DNA of 64,000 nucleotides from contig NC_017095.1 of the NCBI RefSeq assembly GCF_000235405.2, positions 2,071,501 through 2,135,500 on the forward strand, written 5' to 3'. Every line of letters begins with the position of its first letter. Positions within the stretch are counted from its first letter, which is position 1. The notes beneath the pieces were generated by a model that made no database searches, was not told where the DNA came from, and was given only the letters and a program-made list of their open reading frames with translations. Shown one piece after another: positions 57,333 to 64,000 of this stretch. This DNA comes from Fervidobacterium pennivorans DSM 9078. Its GTDB lineage: Bacteria > Thermotogota > Thermotogae > Thermotogales > Fervidobacteriaceae. The translations under genes and the position numbers were made by a program.

Positions 57333-58604
57333 ATGAAAGTACTTGGAATTGTTGTAGAGTATAACCCGTTTCACTATGGTCACTTACACCATTTGAGAGA
57401 ATCGATAAAGCTTGTCAATCCTGATTACGTGGTAGCTGTAATGAGTGGCAATTTCTGTCAACGTGGCGAGCCCGCAATTGTAAATAAATACGCACGTGCC
57501 AAGATAGCCTTACTAAACGGTATAGACCTTGTTTTAGAACTTCCAACGGTTTACGCCATTCAAGATGCTGGAGGATTTGCGTTAGGTTCCATTGGTGTGC
57601 TACACAAGACAGGGGTTGTGACAGATATTGTTTTTGGAAGTGAAAGTGGTGATATCAACTTTTTAAAAAAAGTTGCCCATATGCTTGTCAATCAAACGCC
57701 TGAGTTTCAAGCGGAGTTCAAAAAGCAGCTGAAGATGGGATATTCTTATCCGAACGCACGAAAATACGCTCTGATGGGCGTTCTGAGCGAGGAAGTGGCG
57801 AAACTTTCCAAATCCAACGATATCCTCGGAATTGAATACGTGAAAGCCTTGATGAAATTCAACAGTTCAATAGAACCACATGTCATAAACAGAATAGGTG
57901 CAGATGATAATGATCCAGAGTTCAGAGGAAAGTTGTCTTCAGCAACGGCTATTAGAAAAGTCATTAAGGCAGGGCAGTTTGAGGCAACAAAGGATGCTAT
58001 TCCTCCTACGACGTATGAAATACTAAAAGAAGAATTTAACAAAGGCAGAGGACCTATCTTTTGGGAATATTTGGAGTTTGTGATCGCTATGTTTAGAAAG
58101 ATGAGAAGGGAAGATTTTGAGAAGATATACAGCTTCAACGAGGGGCTTGACTTAAGATTTTGGGAATCAGCAAGACAAACTGGTGATTTGCAACAGTTTG
58201 TAGAATTAGTAAAAGCCAAAAGGTTCACGTATTCAAGAATTAGACGTGCTATCTTGCATGTGTTATTCGGTTTAGAAAAAGAACAGATGGAAAAATCAAA
58301 CGTATTGGGGCCACAATATTTGAGAATTTTGGGATTTAACAACAAAGGAAGAGAATTGCTCAAGGAGATAAAGAAAAAATCAGAAATACCTTTAATTGCC
58401 ACGGCATCACTTTACAAACAAGTCTTAGAAGATGTGGAAAAGCAAAGAAATGAGGGAAAACGAGAATGGCAAGTAGACCGTGAATTGTACTTGTGGCAGT
58501 TTGAAAAGGACATCCTTGCCAGCGATATATACACATTCCTTTACCCTGATAAGTCAGTTCGTTCAGCGGGTATGGATTTCGAACAACAACCGATAATGGT
58601 GTGA
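57333..58604 (+). CDS. tmcAL: tRNA(Met) cytidine acetate ligase TmcAL
   Basis: TmcAL (YlbM family) uses acetate and ATP to acetylate the wobble cytidine 34 of elongator tRNA-Met. The 423-residue protein begins with the nucleotidyltransferase signature EYNPFHYGHLHH (HxGH), followed by VAVMSGNFCQRGEPAIVNK and DLVLELPTVYAIQDAGGFA, all typical. The SSATAIRK block for ATP use is present. Start is ATG 57333 with GAGGAGTAAGG upstream. Confidence 0.95.
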   Translation: MKVLGIVVEYNPFHYGHLHHLRESIKLVNPDYVVAVMSGNFCQRGEPAIVNKYARAKIALLNGIDLVLELPTVYAIQDAGGFALGSIGVLHKTGVVTDIVFGSESGDINFLKKVAHMLVNQTPEFQAEFKKQLKMGYSYPNARKYALMGVLSEEVAKLSKSNDILGIEYVKALMKFNSSIEPHVINRIGADDNDPEFRGKLSSATAIRKVIKAGQFEATKDAIPPTTYEILKEEFNKGRGPIFWEYLEFVIAMFRKMRREDFEKIYSFNEGLDLRFWESARQTGDLQQFVELVKAKRFTYSRIRRAILHVLFGLEKEQMEKSNVLGPQYLRILGFNNKGRELLKEIKKKSEIPLIATASLYKQVLEDVEKQRNEGKREWQVDRELYLWQFEKDILASDIYTFLYPDKSVRSAGMDFEQQPIMV

Positions 58605-58675
58605 ATAGTATGGATAGTTTGAATAAACAGAAAGATTTGACCCGATGAAACGTGTAAGTATTTAAATGGAGGTGT

Positions 58676-61465
58676 TTGTTTAATAAAGCGATGAATGAAA
58701 TTATCATTGTTCCAACAGAAAAAGACTGCGAGATAGAGGGTTATTATTACATACCAGATTATGATGTGCTTCCTTACGAAAATCTAAGCCCATCTTGGTA
58801 TGTGAGAGCTCGCCGAATATTTGCACTCCATCTTGCGGCGCAAGGAAAATTAAAAGGAGTCTGCACGCTGCGTTCTATTCTCCATAACGTGATGCTTCCA
58901 GAAACGCTGAAAGAGAATACGTATCTTCTCAAATTGGGAGATAGGCTTTCTGAACCGGAAAAACTTTTTACAAAACTTGGGTATGAAAGAGTCTTCAACG
59001 TCCGTGAAGGTGGGACGTTTTCTATAAGGGGAGAGATTATTGACTATTTAGGACCGGACGGTGTGCCGGTTAGAATTGAGTTATTTGGGAACGTCATCGA
59101 GGATATACGAAAGTTTAATTTAAAGACTCAACGTAGTGAGGAAAGTTTACAAAGTGTACTTTTGCTTCCTGCACGCGAATTTATACTTAAAGAAGAATAT
59201 TTAAAATCAAGTGACGAAGTATTATTAGAGCCTATAGAGAACCAGTTCACTGGTAAGTTCGTGAATGGAACGATACTTGATTACGGAGTAGAACTTTATA
59301 TAAAAGACAAAAGGGGCGTTCTCGAGCATTTCATCCGCTTTGAACGAGAACTGCGAAAGTCTATGGAGGACATGGGACAAGACGATAGACTGAGGGATTA
59401 CAAACACTTCGGAATATTAGACTACGAGACGATTCTATCGAAAGTTAAGGAGTTACCTTCAGAAAAAGCGCACTTTGTTGTAAAGAAAGTTCAGGAGGAA
59501 GAACACGTACCTTCCGAGCCTATAATTTCAGAAGAAGAATTGCAAATAGGGGATATAGTTGTCCACAAAAAGTACGGAATTGCCCGGTTCAGCGAAATCA
59601 AAAAAGTAGAGGTGAACGGTGCTCAGCGAGAATTTTTAGTGTTGAATTTTGCCGATGCTGTTTTATACGTGCCTATCGAAAGGATAGACTTGGTAGAGAA
59701 ATATATCGGGGATGAAGTAAATGTAAAGCTTGACTCACTCAAAAAGGGAACGTGGTCGCGCAAAGTGGAGAAAGCAAAGAAAAACATAGAGCAACTTGTT
59801 CGGGACCTTGTGTTGATATACCATGCGCGGAGCAATATCAAAGGGCTTTCGTTACCTGGAGATGCGGAGTTGGAGGAAGAATTTGCAAAGACGTTCCCAT
59901 TTGTTGAAACACCAGACCAGATAAATGCGATAAATGAAGTGCTCGAAGACCTTGCAAGTGAAAAGCCGATGGATAGGTTACTTGTTGGAGATGCTGGTTA
60001 TGGTAAGACAGAAGTAGCTATCCGCGCGATATTTAGAACGATTGTCTCAGGTAAACAAGCAGTTCTTCTTGCACCGACAACGATTTTGGCAAAGCAACAT
60101 TACGATAATCTCGTATCAAGGTTCAAGCCATTTGGTATCAATGTAGCGCTCTTGAACAGGTTTTCGACAAAAAAGGAACGTGAGGAGATTTTGGAAGGTG
60201 TTAAATCAGGAAAAATTGATTTGCTTGTGGGAACACACAGTGTGCTTCGTGATGTGAAATTTGCAGATCTTGGTTTGGTTGTTATCGATGAGGAGCAAAA
60301 GTTTGGTGTTGAGCAAAAAGAGAAATTCAAAAAATTACGTGTAAACGTCAATGTGCTCTCTATGAGCGCAACACCTATCCCAAGGACGTTGCATATGGCT
60401 TTATCTAATTTGAAAGATTTGTCTGAAATAAAGACACCACCACTTGGGAGAAAAGAAATACAGGTCCATATTGGTCCATTTGACGAAAGGATAATAAGAC
60501 TTGCAATACTGAGAGAGATAGGACGAGGAGGCCAGGTTATTTACGTTCATAACCGTGTTAATTCGATATACGGAGTTTACGAAAGGTTAAAGGAGTTAGT
60601 TCCTGAAGTGGATATCGTTATCGCACATGGTCAGCAATCAAAGAGCGAAATGAAAAAAGCCATAGATGCGTTTTATCACAAGCATGCGGATGTGCTACTT
60701 TGCACGACGATAGTTGAGAACGGAGTAGATGTTCCTGATGCAAACACACTTATTGTAGACGACGCACACAGATATGGACTTGCTCAGTTGTATCAACTAC
60801 GTGGTAGGGTAGGGAGAAGTGACAAGATAGCCTTTGCTTACTTTTTCCATACAAGGAACGTCAGTGATAAGGTTTTAGAAAGACTTTATGCAATAAAATC
60901 GTACCAAGGTCCCGGAAGTGGTATGAAGATAGCGATGAAGGATATGGAGATAAGAGGCGTAGGTGCTATCTTCGGTGTTGAACAGCATGGGTTTGTCAAT
61001 GACCTTGGACTTAAATACTACCTTGACTTGTTGAACGAAGCGGTCATGGAGTACACGGGACAAGTCCAAAGTAAAATCGATACAGAACTCGAAGGCATCC
61101 CTGGAAGTATCGTAATACCGGAATCTTACATATACGATCCATTCGAACGCATGCGGTTTTACAGAAGAATTGCTTCGGCAACGAGTGAACAGGAGATACA
61201 AGATATCCATGAGGAACTTGTTGATAGGTTTGGTAAGATGCCTGAGAGTGTTGAGAACCTTTTAAAATATGCACTCTTGCGGATAATCTTATGGAAAAAG
61301 AACGTTGTAAAGGCTACGATATCGGACGTCGGACTTGTGGTTAAATTCAAAAACGGCTCCTTCGAAGAGATATCCACAAATTACATATACAACGAGAAAG
61401 AGAATGTTTACTTGTTCTTTGTTAATATAGATGAATTGATAGAACAATCAAAGGTGGTTGTATAG
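58676..61465 (+). CDS. mfd: transcription-repair coupling factor Mfd (short form)
   Basis: Mfd removes stalled RNA polymerase and recruits UvrA to lesions. The 929 residues compare with 1148 in E. coli: the N-terminal UvrB-like module is shortened. The RNA-polymerase-interacting domain (IGDIVVHKKYGIARF) is intact. The translocase motifs are complete: Walker A LLVGDAGYGKTEVA, DEEQKFG, SMSATPIPRTLH, and RGRVGRSDKIAFAY, as is the C-terminal domain. A short N-terminus is known from Thermotoga. The start is uncertain: TTG 58676 lies only 3 bases after GGAGG, and ATG 58691 is 18 bases away. Confidence 0.95.
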   Translation: MFNKAMNEIIIVPTEKDCEIEGYYYIPDYDVLPYENLSPSWYVRARRIFALHLAAQGKLKGVCTLRSILHNVMLPETLKENTYLLKLGDRLSEPEKLFTKLGYERVFNVREGGTFSIRGEIIDYLGPDGVPVRIELFGNVIEDIRKFNLKTQRSEESLQSVLLLPAREFILKEEYLKSSDEVLLEPIENQFTGKFVNGTILDYGVELYIKDKRGVLEHFIRFERELRKSMEDMGQDDRLRDYKHFGILDYETILSKVKELPSEKAHFVVKKVQEEEHVPSEPIISEEELQIGDIVVHKKYGIARFSEIKKVEVNGAQREFLVLNFADAVLYVPIERIDLVEKYIGDEVNVKLDSLKKGTWSRKVEKAKKNIEQLVRDLVLIYHARSNIKGLSLPGDAELEEEFAKTFPFVETPDQINAINEVLEDLASEKPMDRLLVGDAGYGKTEVAIRAIFRTIVSGKQAVLLAPTTILAKQHYDNLVSRFKPFGINVALLNRFSTKKEREEILEGVKSGKIDLLVGTHSVLRDVKFADLGLVVIDEEQKFGVEQKEKFKKLRVNVNVLSMSATPIPRTLHMALSNLKDLSEIKTPPLGRKEIQVHIGPFDERIIRLAILREIGRGGQVIYVHNRVNSIYGVYERLKELVPEVDIVIAHGQQSKSEMKKAIDAFYHKHADVLLCTTIVENGVDVPDANTLIVDDAHRYGLAQLYQLRGRVGRSDKIAFAYFFHTRNVSDKVLERLYAIKSYQGPGSGMKIAMKDMEIRGVGAIFGVEQHGFVNDLGLKYYLDLLNEAVMEYTGQVQSKIDTELEGIPGSIVIPESYIYDPFERMRFYRRIASATSEQEIQDIHEELVDRFGKMPESVENLLKYALLRIILWKKNVVKATISDVGLVVKFKNGSFEEISTNYIYNEKENVYLFFVNIDELIEQSKVVV

Positions 61466-61468
61466 GGT

Positions 61469-62173
61469 GTGAAGATTTTTGGGCTTGTTGTGGAGTCTTA
61501 TGGGAAATATGTAAAGGTCAAAACATCCGATGGTGAGTACATAATCAAAAGTGGGAAGAAAGCACCTAAAGAAGGTGCAAAAATTGAATTGAAAGATTTT
61601 GGCGTTGGCGACTATGTAGCGAAGGTTTTAGCAAAAAAACCTTACAACTTTCGGGAATTGCCTAGTGTTAGATTTGTCCAGGTTGCTGAAGAGTTGGTCG
61701 AAGGGCTTGATTTTTCGTCCAAAGAGCGACTCATTGTTGCCATCGCACTATTTTTAGAAGAGATTTCTAAACGGAGAGAAATAGATAGATCAATCCTCCA
61801 AAGGCTAAAAAGAGCTCTAAGGAAACTGCAAACCGCGGATGCGGCACAACAAAGCATGGAAAAGAAGGAAAGTGATAGTGACCGTCAAGAATTAGAGAAT
61901 TTTTTGAATTATCTGAACATTTTGTCTGGTAAATACGGTCTGATTATTAACGAGGGGATAGTATTTCTTGACAGAGAGACTGGGACCTTCGAAGTTTTTC
62001 TGAAAGATAACCGTATCTACGGAGTAACCCAGCAAAATTCATTGAGCTCAAGTGTGACACTTTACTTTGAGAAGATTCCTGAAAACGTGACGGAGTTAGA
62101 AAAACGTCTGAGGAACAATTTCAATGTTGTGTCTATAAAACTTGAGGCGATGCGGGATGGAACGTATGTATGA
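61469..62173 (+). CDS. hypothetical protein, possibly FliK-like, paired with an FlhB C-terminal homologue
   Basis: This 234-residue protein is not in a family I recognise with confidence. The N-terminal ~60 residues form a small beta-barrel-like module (FGLVVESYGKYVKVKTSDG). A helical middle rich in Lys/Arg follows, then a C-terminal beta-alpha region (SVTLYFEKIPENVTELEKRL). The gene overlaps the next one, an FlhB C-terminal homologue. In Bacillus the equivalent gene pair is ylqG-ylqH, where YlqG carries a FliK-like end; by that analogy it could be a divergent FliK-type protein. Start is GTG 61469, 3 bases after mfd. Confidence 0.6.
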   Translation: MKIFGLVVESYGKYVKVKTSDGEYIIKSGKKAPKEGAKIELKDFGVGDYVAKVLAKKPYNFRELPSVRFVQVAEELVEGLDFSSKERLIVAIALFLEEISKRREIDRSILQRLKRALRKLQTADAAQQSMEKKESDSDRQELENFLNYLNILSGKYGLIINEGIVFLDRETGTFEVFLKDNRIYGVTQQNSLSSSVTLYFEKIPENVTELEKRLRNNFNVVSIKLEAMRDGTYV

Positions 62174-62450
62174 TAAGGGAAGATACGATGAAGATTGCAC
62201 ACGGAAGTTGGCTGTTGCTTTGAGATACAAACCGGAAGAGGACTATGTCCCATTTGTTGTGGCGAAGGGTAAATGCCATTTGGCGGAAATGATAATAAAG
62301 AAAGCGACGGAGAATAACGTGCCGATAGTGAAATCAGAAGAATTGGTCAAAGAGCTTTTCAAACTTGACTTATTGGAGCCCATACCAACGAAACTCTACG
62401 TTGCTGTAGCAGAGGTACTTGCATTTATTCAGCTCGGTTTGAACAAGTGA
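62157..62450 (+). CDS. FlhB C-terminal-domain homologue (FlhX/YlqH type)
   Basis: This ~97-residue protein matches only the cytoplasmic C-terminal domain of the flagellar export switch FlhB: KLAVALRYKPEEDYVPFVVAKG, AEMIIKKATENNVPIVKSEELVKELFKL and AVAEVLAFIQL. The autocleavage motif NPTH of full FlhB is absent. Such stand-alone copies can partly replace the cleaved C-terminal fragment of FlhB in other bacteria. The start is either ATG 62157 or ATG 62166; both overlap the previous gene. Confidence 0.85.
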   Translation: MERMYDKGRYDEDCTRKLAVALRYKPEEDYVPFVVAKGKCHLAEMIIKKATENNVPIVKSEELVKELFKLDLLEPIPTKLYVAVAEVLAFIQLGLNK

Positions 62451-62475
62451 AGTAATTATAAGGAGGTGCGCAAGC

Positions 62476-63459
62476 ATGAGGATTACAGGTAAAACTCCTG
62501 TTAATGTTGTGATGCTTGGAGTTGTGATGTTTGTAATACTGACAACATTAATCTCAGTTTCTGCGTTTTCCGAATTTTCATTTCAAATAATCATCGGTAT
62601 AGGAAATGTGCCTAATATTTCGCTCAACGATTTACCTGATTATTCGGTTTTACTCTACACAGATGAACCATTTGCTGCTGTATATATCGATGGAAAATAT
62701 GCAGGAAATACGGATGGTTTTGGAAGGATTGTCGTAAAATTTGATGCGGAGGGTTATCATTCAGTTTGGATTGTTAGCTCGAACAAGTATGTTTCGTTTG
62801 ACAAGATAGTGTTCTATGTCGAGAAACAACCTAAGATAGTCTACGTGCCTTCAACACGCTTGGGTGATGTTACGATTTTTTCAAATGTCTACCCTGTTTC
62901 TGTATATTCTCCCAAGGGTTTGCTATATGGTGTTGTGAGAAAAGATGGGGAAAAAGTTTTGGCACCCGTTGGATTTCAAGAATTGGTCTTTTCTTCGCCT
63001 GGATTTGAAGATATAAAGCAAAGTGTTAATGTGCAATATGGAAAAGAGAGTCCTGTTTGGTTGAAATTTAGCCCTGTCCCGTTTAATTTGGAACTTATCG
63101 TGTCTGAGAAATTCTCACCGAATGGTGATTGGACCGATGATGAATGTATAATCAAAATATACTCATCAAGACCAGCAAGCGGTAGTATTCAAATTATGGA
63201 TAGTTCTGGTATAATTGTGTATGAAAAGCCTTTAAGAATTAATGCTGGGACAACACAACTAAAATGGGACGGAAAAGGTTATCCAGACGGTGTTTATACC
63301 GTTAAGGTTTTGTTATCAGATGGCTTGACAACAATCCAAAAAGAGGCAAGAACGATCATAGATAATTCTGTCTATACATATGCAAAGGAAATCACAATAA
63401 CGGTACTACTTCTTATGACGGGACTTGTTACTTACCTCATATTGACTGGAAAACAATAA
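62476..63459 (+). CDS. membrane-anchored PEGA / FlgD-Ig-like protein
   Basis: This 327-residue protein has an N-terminal signal or anchor (VVMLGVVMFVILTTLISVSA) and a C-terminal transmembrane helix (ITITVLLLMTGLVTYLILTG), so most of it is outside the cytoplasm. Residues ~60-120 look like a PEGA-type beta domain (FAAVYIDGKYAGNTDGFGRI). Residues ~215-300 form an Ig-like domain of the FlgD/gliding C-terminal kind (FSPNGDWTDDECIIKIY, LKWDGKGYPDGVYTVKV). The function is unknown; the domains suggest surface or cell-wall contact. TAAGGAGGTG precedes ATG 62476. Confidence 0.75.
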   Translation: MRITGKTPVNVVMLGVVMFVILTTLISVSAFSEFSFQIIIGIGNVPNISLNDLPDYSVLLYTDEPFAAVYIDGKYAGNTDGFGRIVVKFDAEGYHSVWIVSSNKYVSFDKIVFYVEKQPKIVYVPSTRLGDVTIFSNVYPVSVYSPKGLLYGVVRKDGEKVLAPVGFQELVFSSPGFEDIKQSVNVQYGKESPVWLKFSPVPFNLELIVSEKFSPNGDWTDDECIIKIYSSRPASGSIQIMDSSGIIVYEKPLRINAGTTQLKWDGKGYPDGVYTVKVLLSDGLTTIQKEARTIIDNSVYTYAKEITITVLLLMTGLVTYLILTGKQ

Positions 63460-63491
63460 GAAATAAAATTTGCAAGGAGAGGTGTGTAGGT

Positions 63492-64000
63492 GTGATAACG
63501 TACGAACAAAAACAACGAATCGAAGAACTTAAGAAAAAGTTTGACGATATTATTGAGGTTTTCCACCCCGAGGATAAAAAGACGAAACTCAAAGAACTTG
63601 AAGAAGAGAGCTTAAAACCTGATTTCTGGAATGACCAAAAAAGGGCACAACAAGTTAATAGAGAGATACAAAGGACAAGGAAGATAATCGAAGATATGGA
63701 GCGTATCAAAGTACTTTTCGAAGACATAGAAGTCGGTATAGAACTTTCAGAAGAAGACCCTTCGATGCAGGAACACTTAGAAGAGATGATAGAAGAAGTT
63801 GCCAAAAAGATAAGGGAATTCGAACTTGAGATGATTCTCAACGGGAAGTTCGATGCTTCGAATGCGTATCTTTCTATTCACCCGGGTGCTGGTGGAACTG
63901 AGTCTCAAGACTGGGCTTCTATGCTGTTGAGAATGTATATGCGCTGGGCTGAAAGGAAAGGCTACGATGTCGAGATAGTTGATTATCAAGAAGGTGAGGA
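63492..64000 (+). CDS. prfB: peptide chain release factor 2 (3' end outside window)
   Basis: The N-terminal 169 residues of RF2, which terminates translation at UGA and UAA, are visible up to base 64000. Recognisable parts are the helical domain with KPDFWNDQKRAQQVNRE and the start of the core domain YLSIHPGAGGTESQDWASM. The GGQ and SPF motifs would lie beyond the window. The frame is open from GTG 63492 with no in-frame TGA, so the programmed +1 frameshift found in many prfB genes (CTTTGA near codon 25) is absent. AAGGAGAGG lies about 10 bases upstream. Confidence 0.93.
   Translation, partial: MITYEQKQRIEELKKKFDDIIEVFHPEDKKTKLKELEEESLKPDFWNDQKRAQQVNREIQRTRKIIEDMERIKVLFEDIEVGIELSEEDPSMQEHLEEMIEEVAKKIREFELEMILNGKFDASNAYLSIHPGAGGTESQDWASMLLRMYMRWAERKGYDVEIVDYQEGE

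Noticed and set aside
57746-58402. 218-codon minus-strand frame over tmcAL
   Set aside because: Antisense shadow without regulatory signals.

Overview
The window is a gene-dense, AT-rich bacterial chromosome segment that looks like a member of the Thermotogota, most like Fervidobacterium. The signs are: an Mrp/Mbx-type ferredoxin oxidoreductase operon that ends in a ferredoxin-GltD fusion; a short Mfd; an L-Ala-D/L-Glu epimerase of the Thermotoga type; flagellar genes; frequent GTG and TTG starts; and strong purine-rich ribosome binding sites. The genus is inferred from gene content alone. I see no prophage, insertion sequence or CRISPR array.

Layout. Positions 1-6738 (+) hold housekeeping genes: the end of a YtcJ-type amidohydrolase, mnmG, a LysM/M23 peptidase, prmA, a DUF501 gene, a NYN-domain RNase candidate and rlmH. 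Positions 6748-11106 (+) are the late flagellar operon flgM-flgN-flgK-flgL behind a sigma-28-type promoter. A TrmN6-like methyltransferase and purB follow; the methyltransferase carries a textbook terminator hairpin inside its coding sequence. At 13152-13466 (-) is a small membrane protein with an acidic Thr/Glu-rich tail encoded by 24-bp repeats. Positions 13885-20870 (+) are the oxidative ornithine pathway (ord, ortA, ortB, oraS, oraE) plus a delta-1-pyrroline-5-carboxylate dehydrogenase, which suits an amino-acid-fermenting organism.

Positions 21233-31700 (+) are the most unusual part. Seven consecutive genes encode exported proteins, five with lipobox signals. Two carry intact staphylococcal-nuclease domains, one a degenerate nuclease domain fused to GLUG repeats, several carry OB-fold modules, and one appears to be an outer-membrane beta-barrel fused to two OB-folds. 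An exported alkaline phosphatase follows. I read this as a cell-surface system that binds and degrades extracellular nucleic acid and may recover phosphate or nucleosides; this function is inferred. Its GLUG modules share 187 of 189 bases at two sites, which indicates recent duplication or gene conversion.

Positions 33383-37983 (+) hold a transglutaminase-like protein, the dipeptide epimerase and a peptide-type binding protein, which suggests murein-peptide use; tRNA-Pro(GGG) lies between them on the minus strand. Positions 38053-50390 (-) hold a MagIII-like DNA glycosylase, a livG remnant, a ferritin-like protein and the 13-gene Mbx operon: Mrp-type antiporter subunits, NuoH/B/C/D-like subunits and an NAD(P)H module. 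Positions 50765-56589 (-) hold pdxT, pdxS, a methylmalonyl-CoA mutase catalytic subunit, a FliT-like protein, an AcpS-FolK fusion and a PycB/OadA carboxyltransferase. Positions 56782-64000 (+) hold a membrane protein, tmcAL, mfd, a possible FliK-like gene with an FlhB C-terminal homologue, a PEGA/FlgD-Ig-like membrane protein and the start of prfB.
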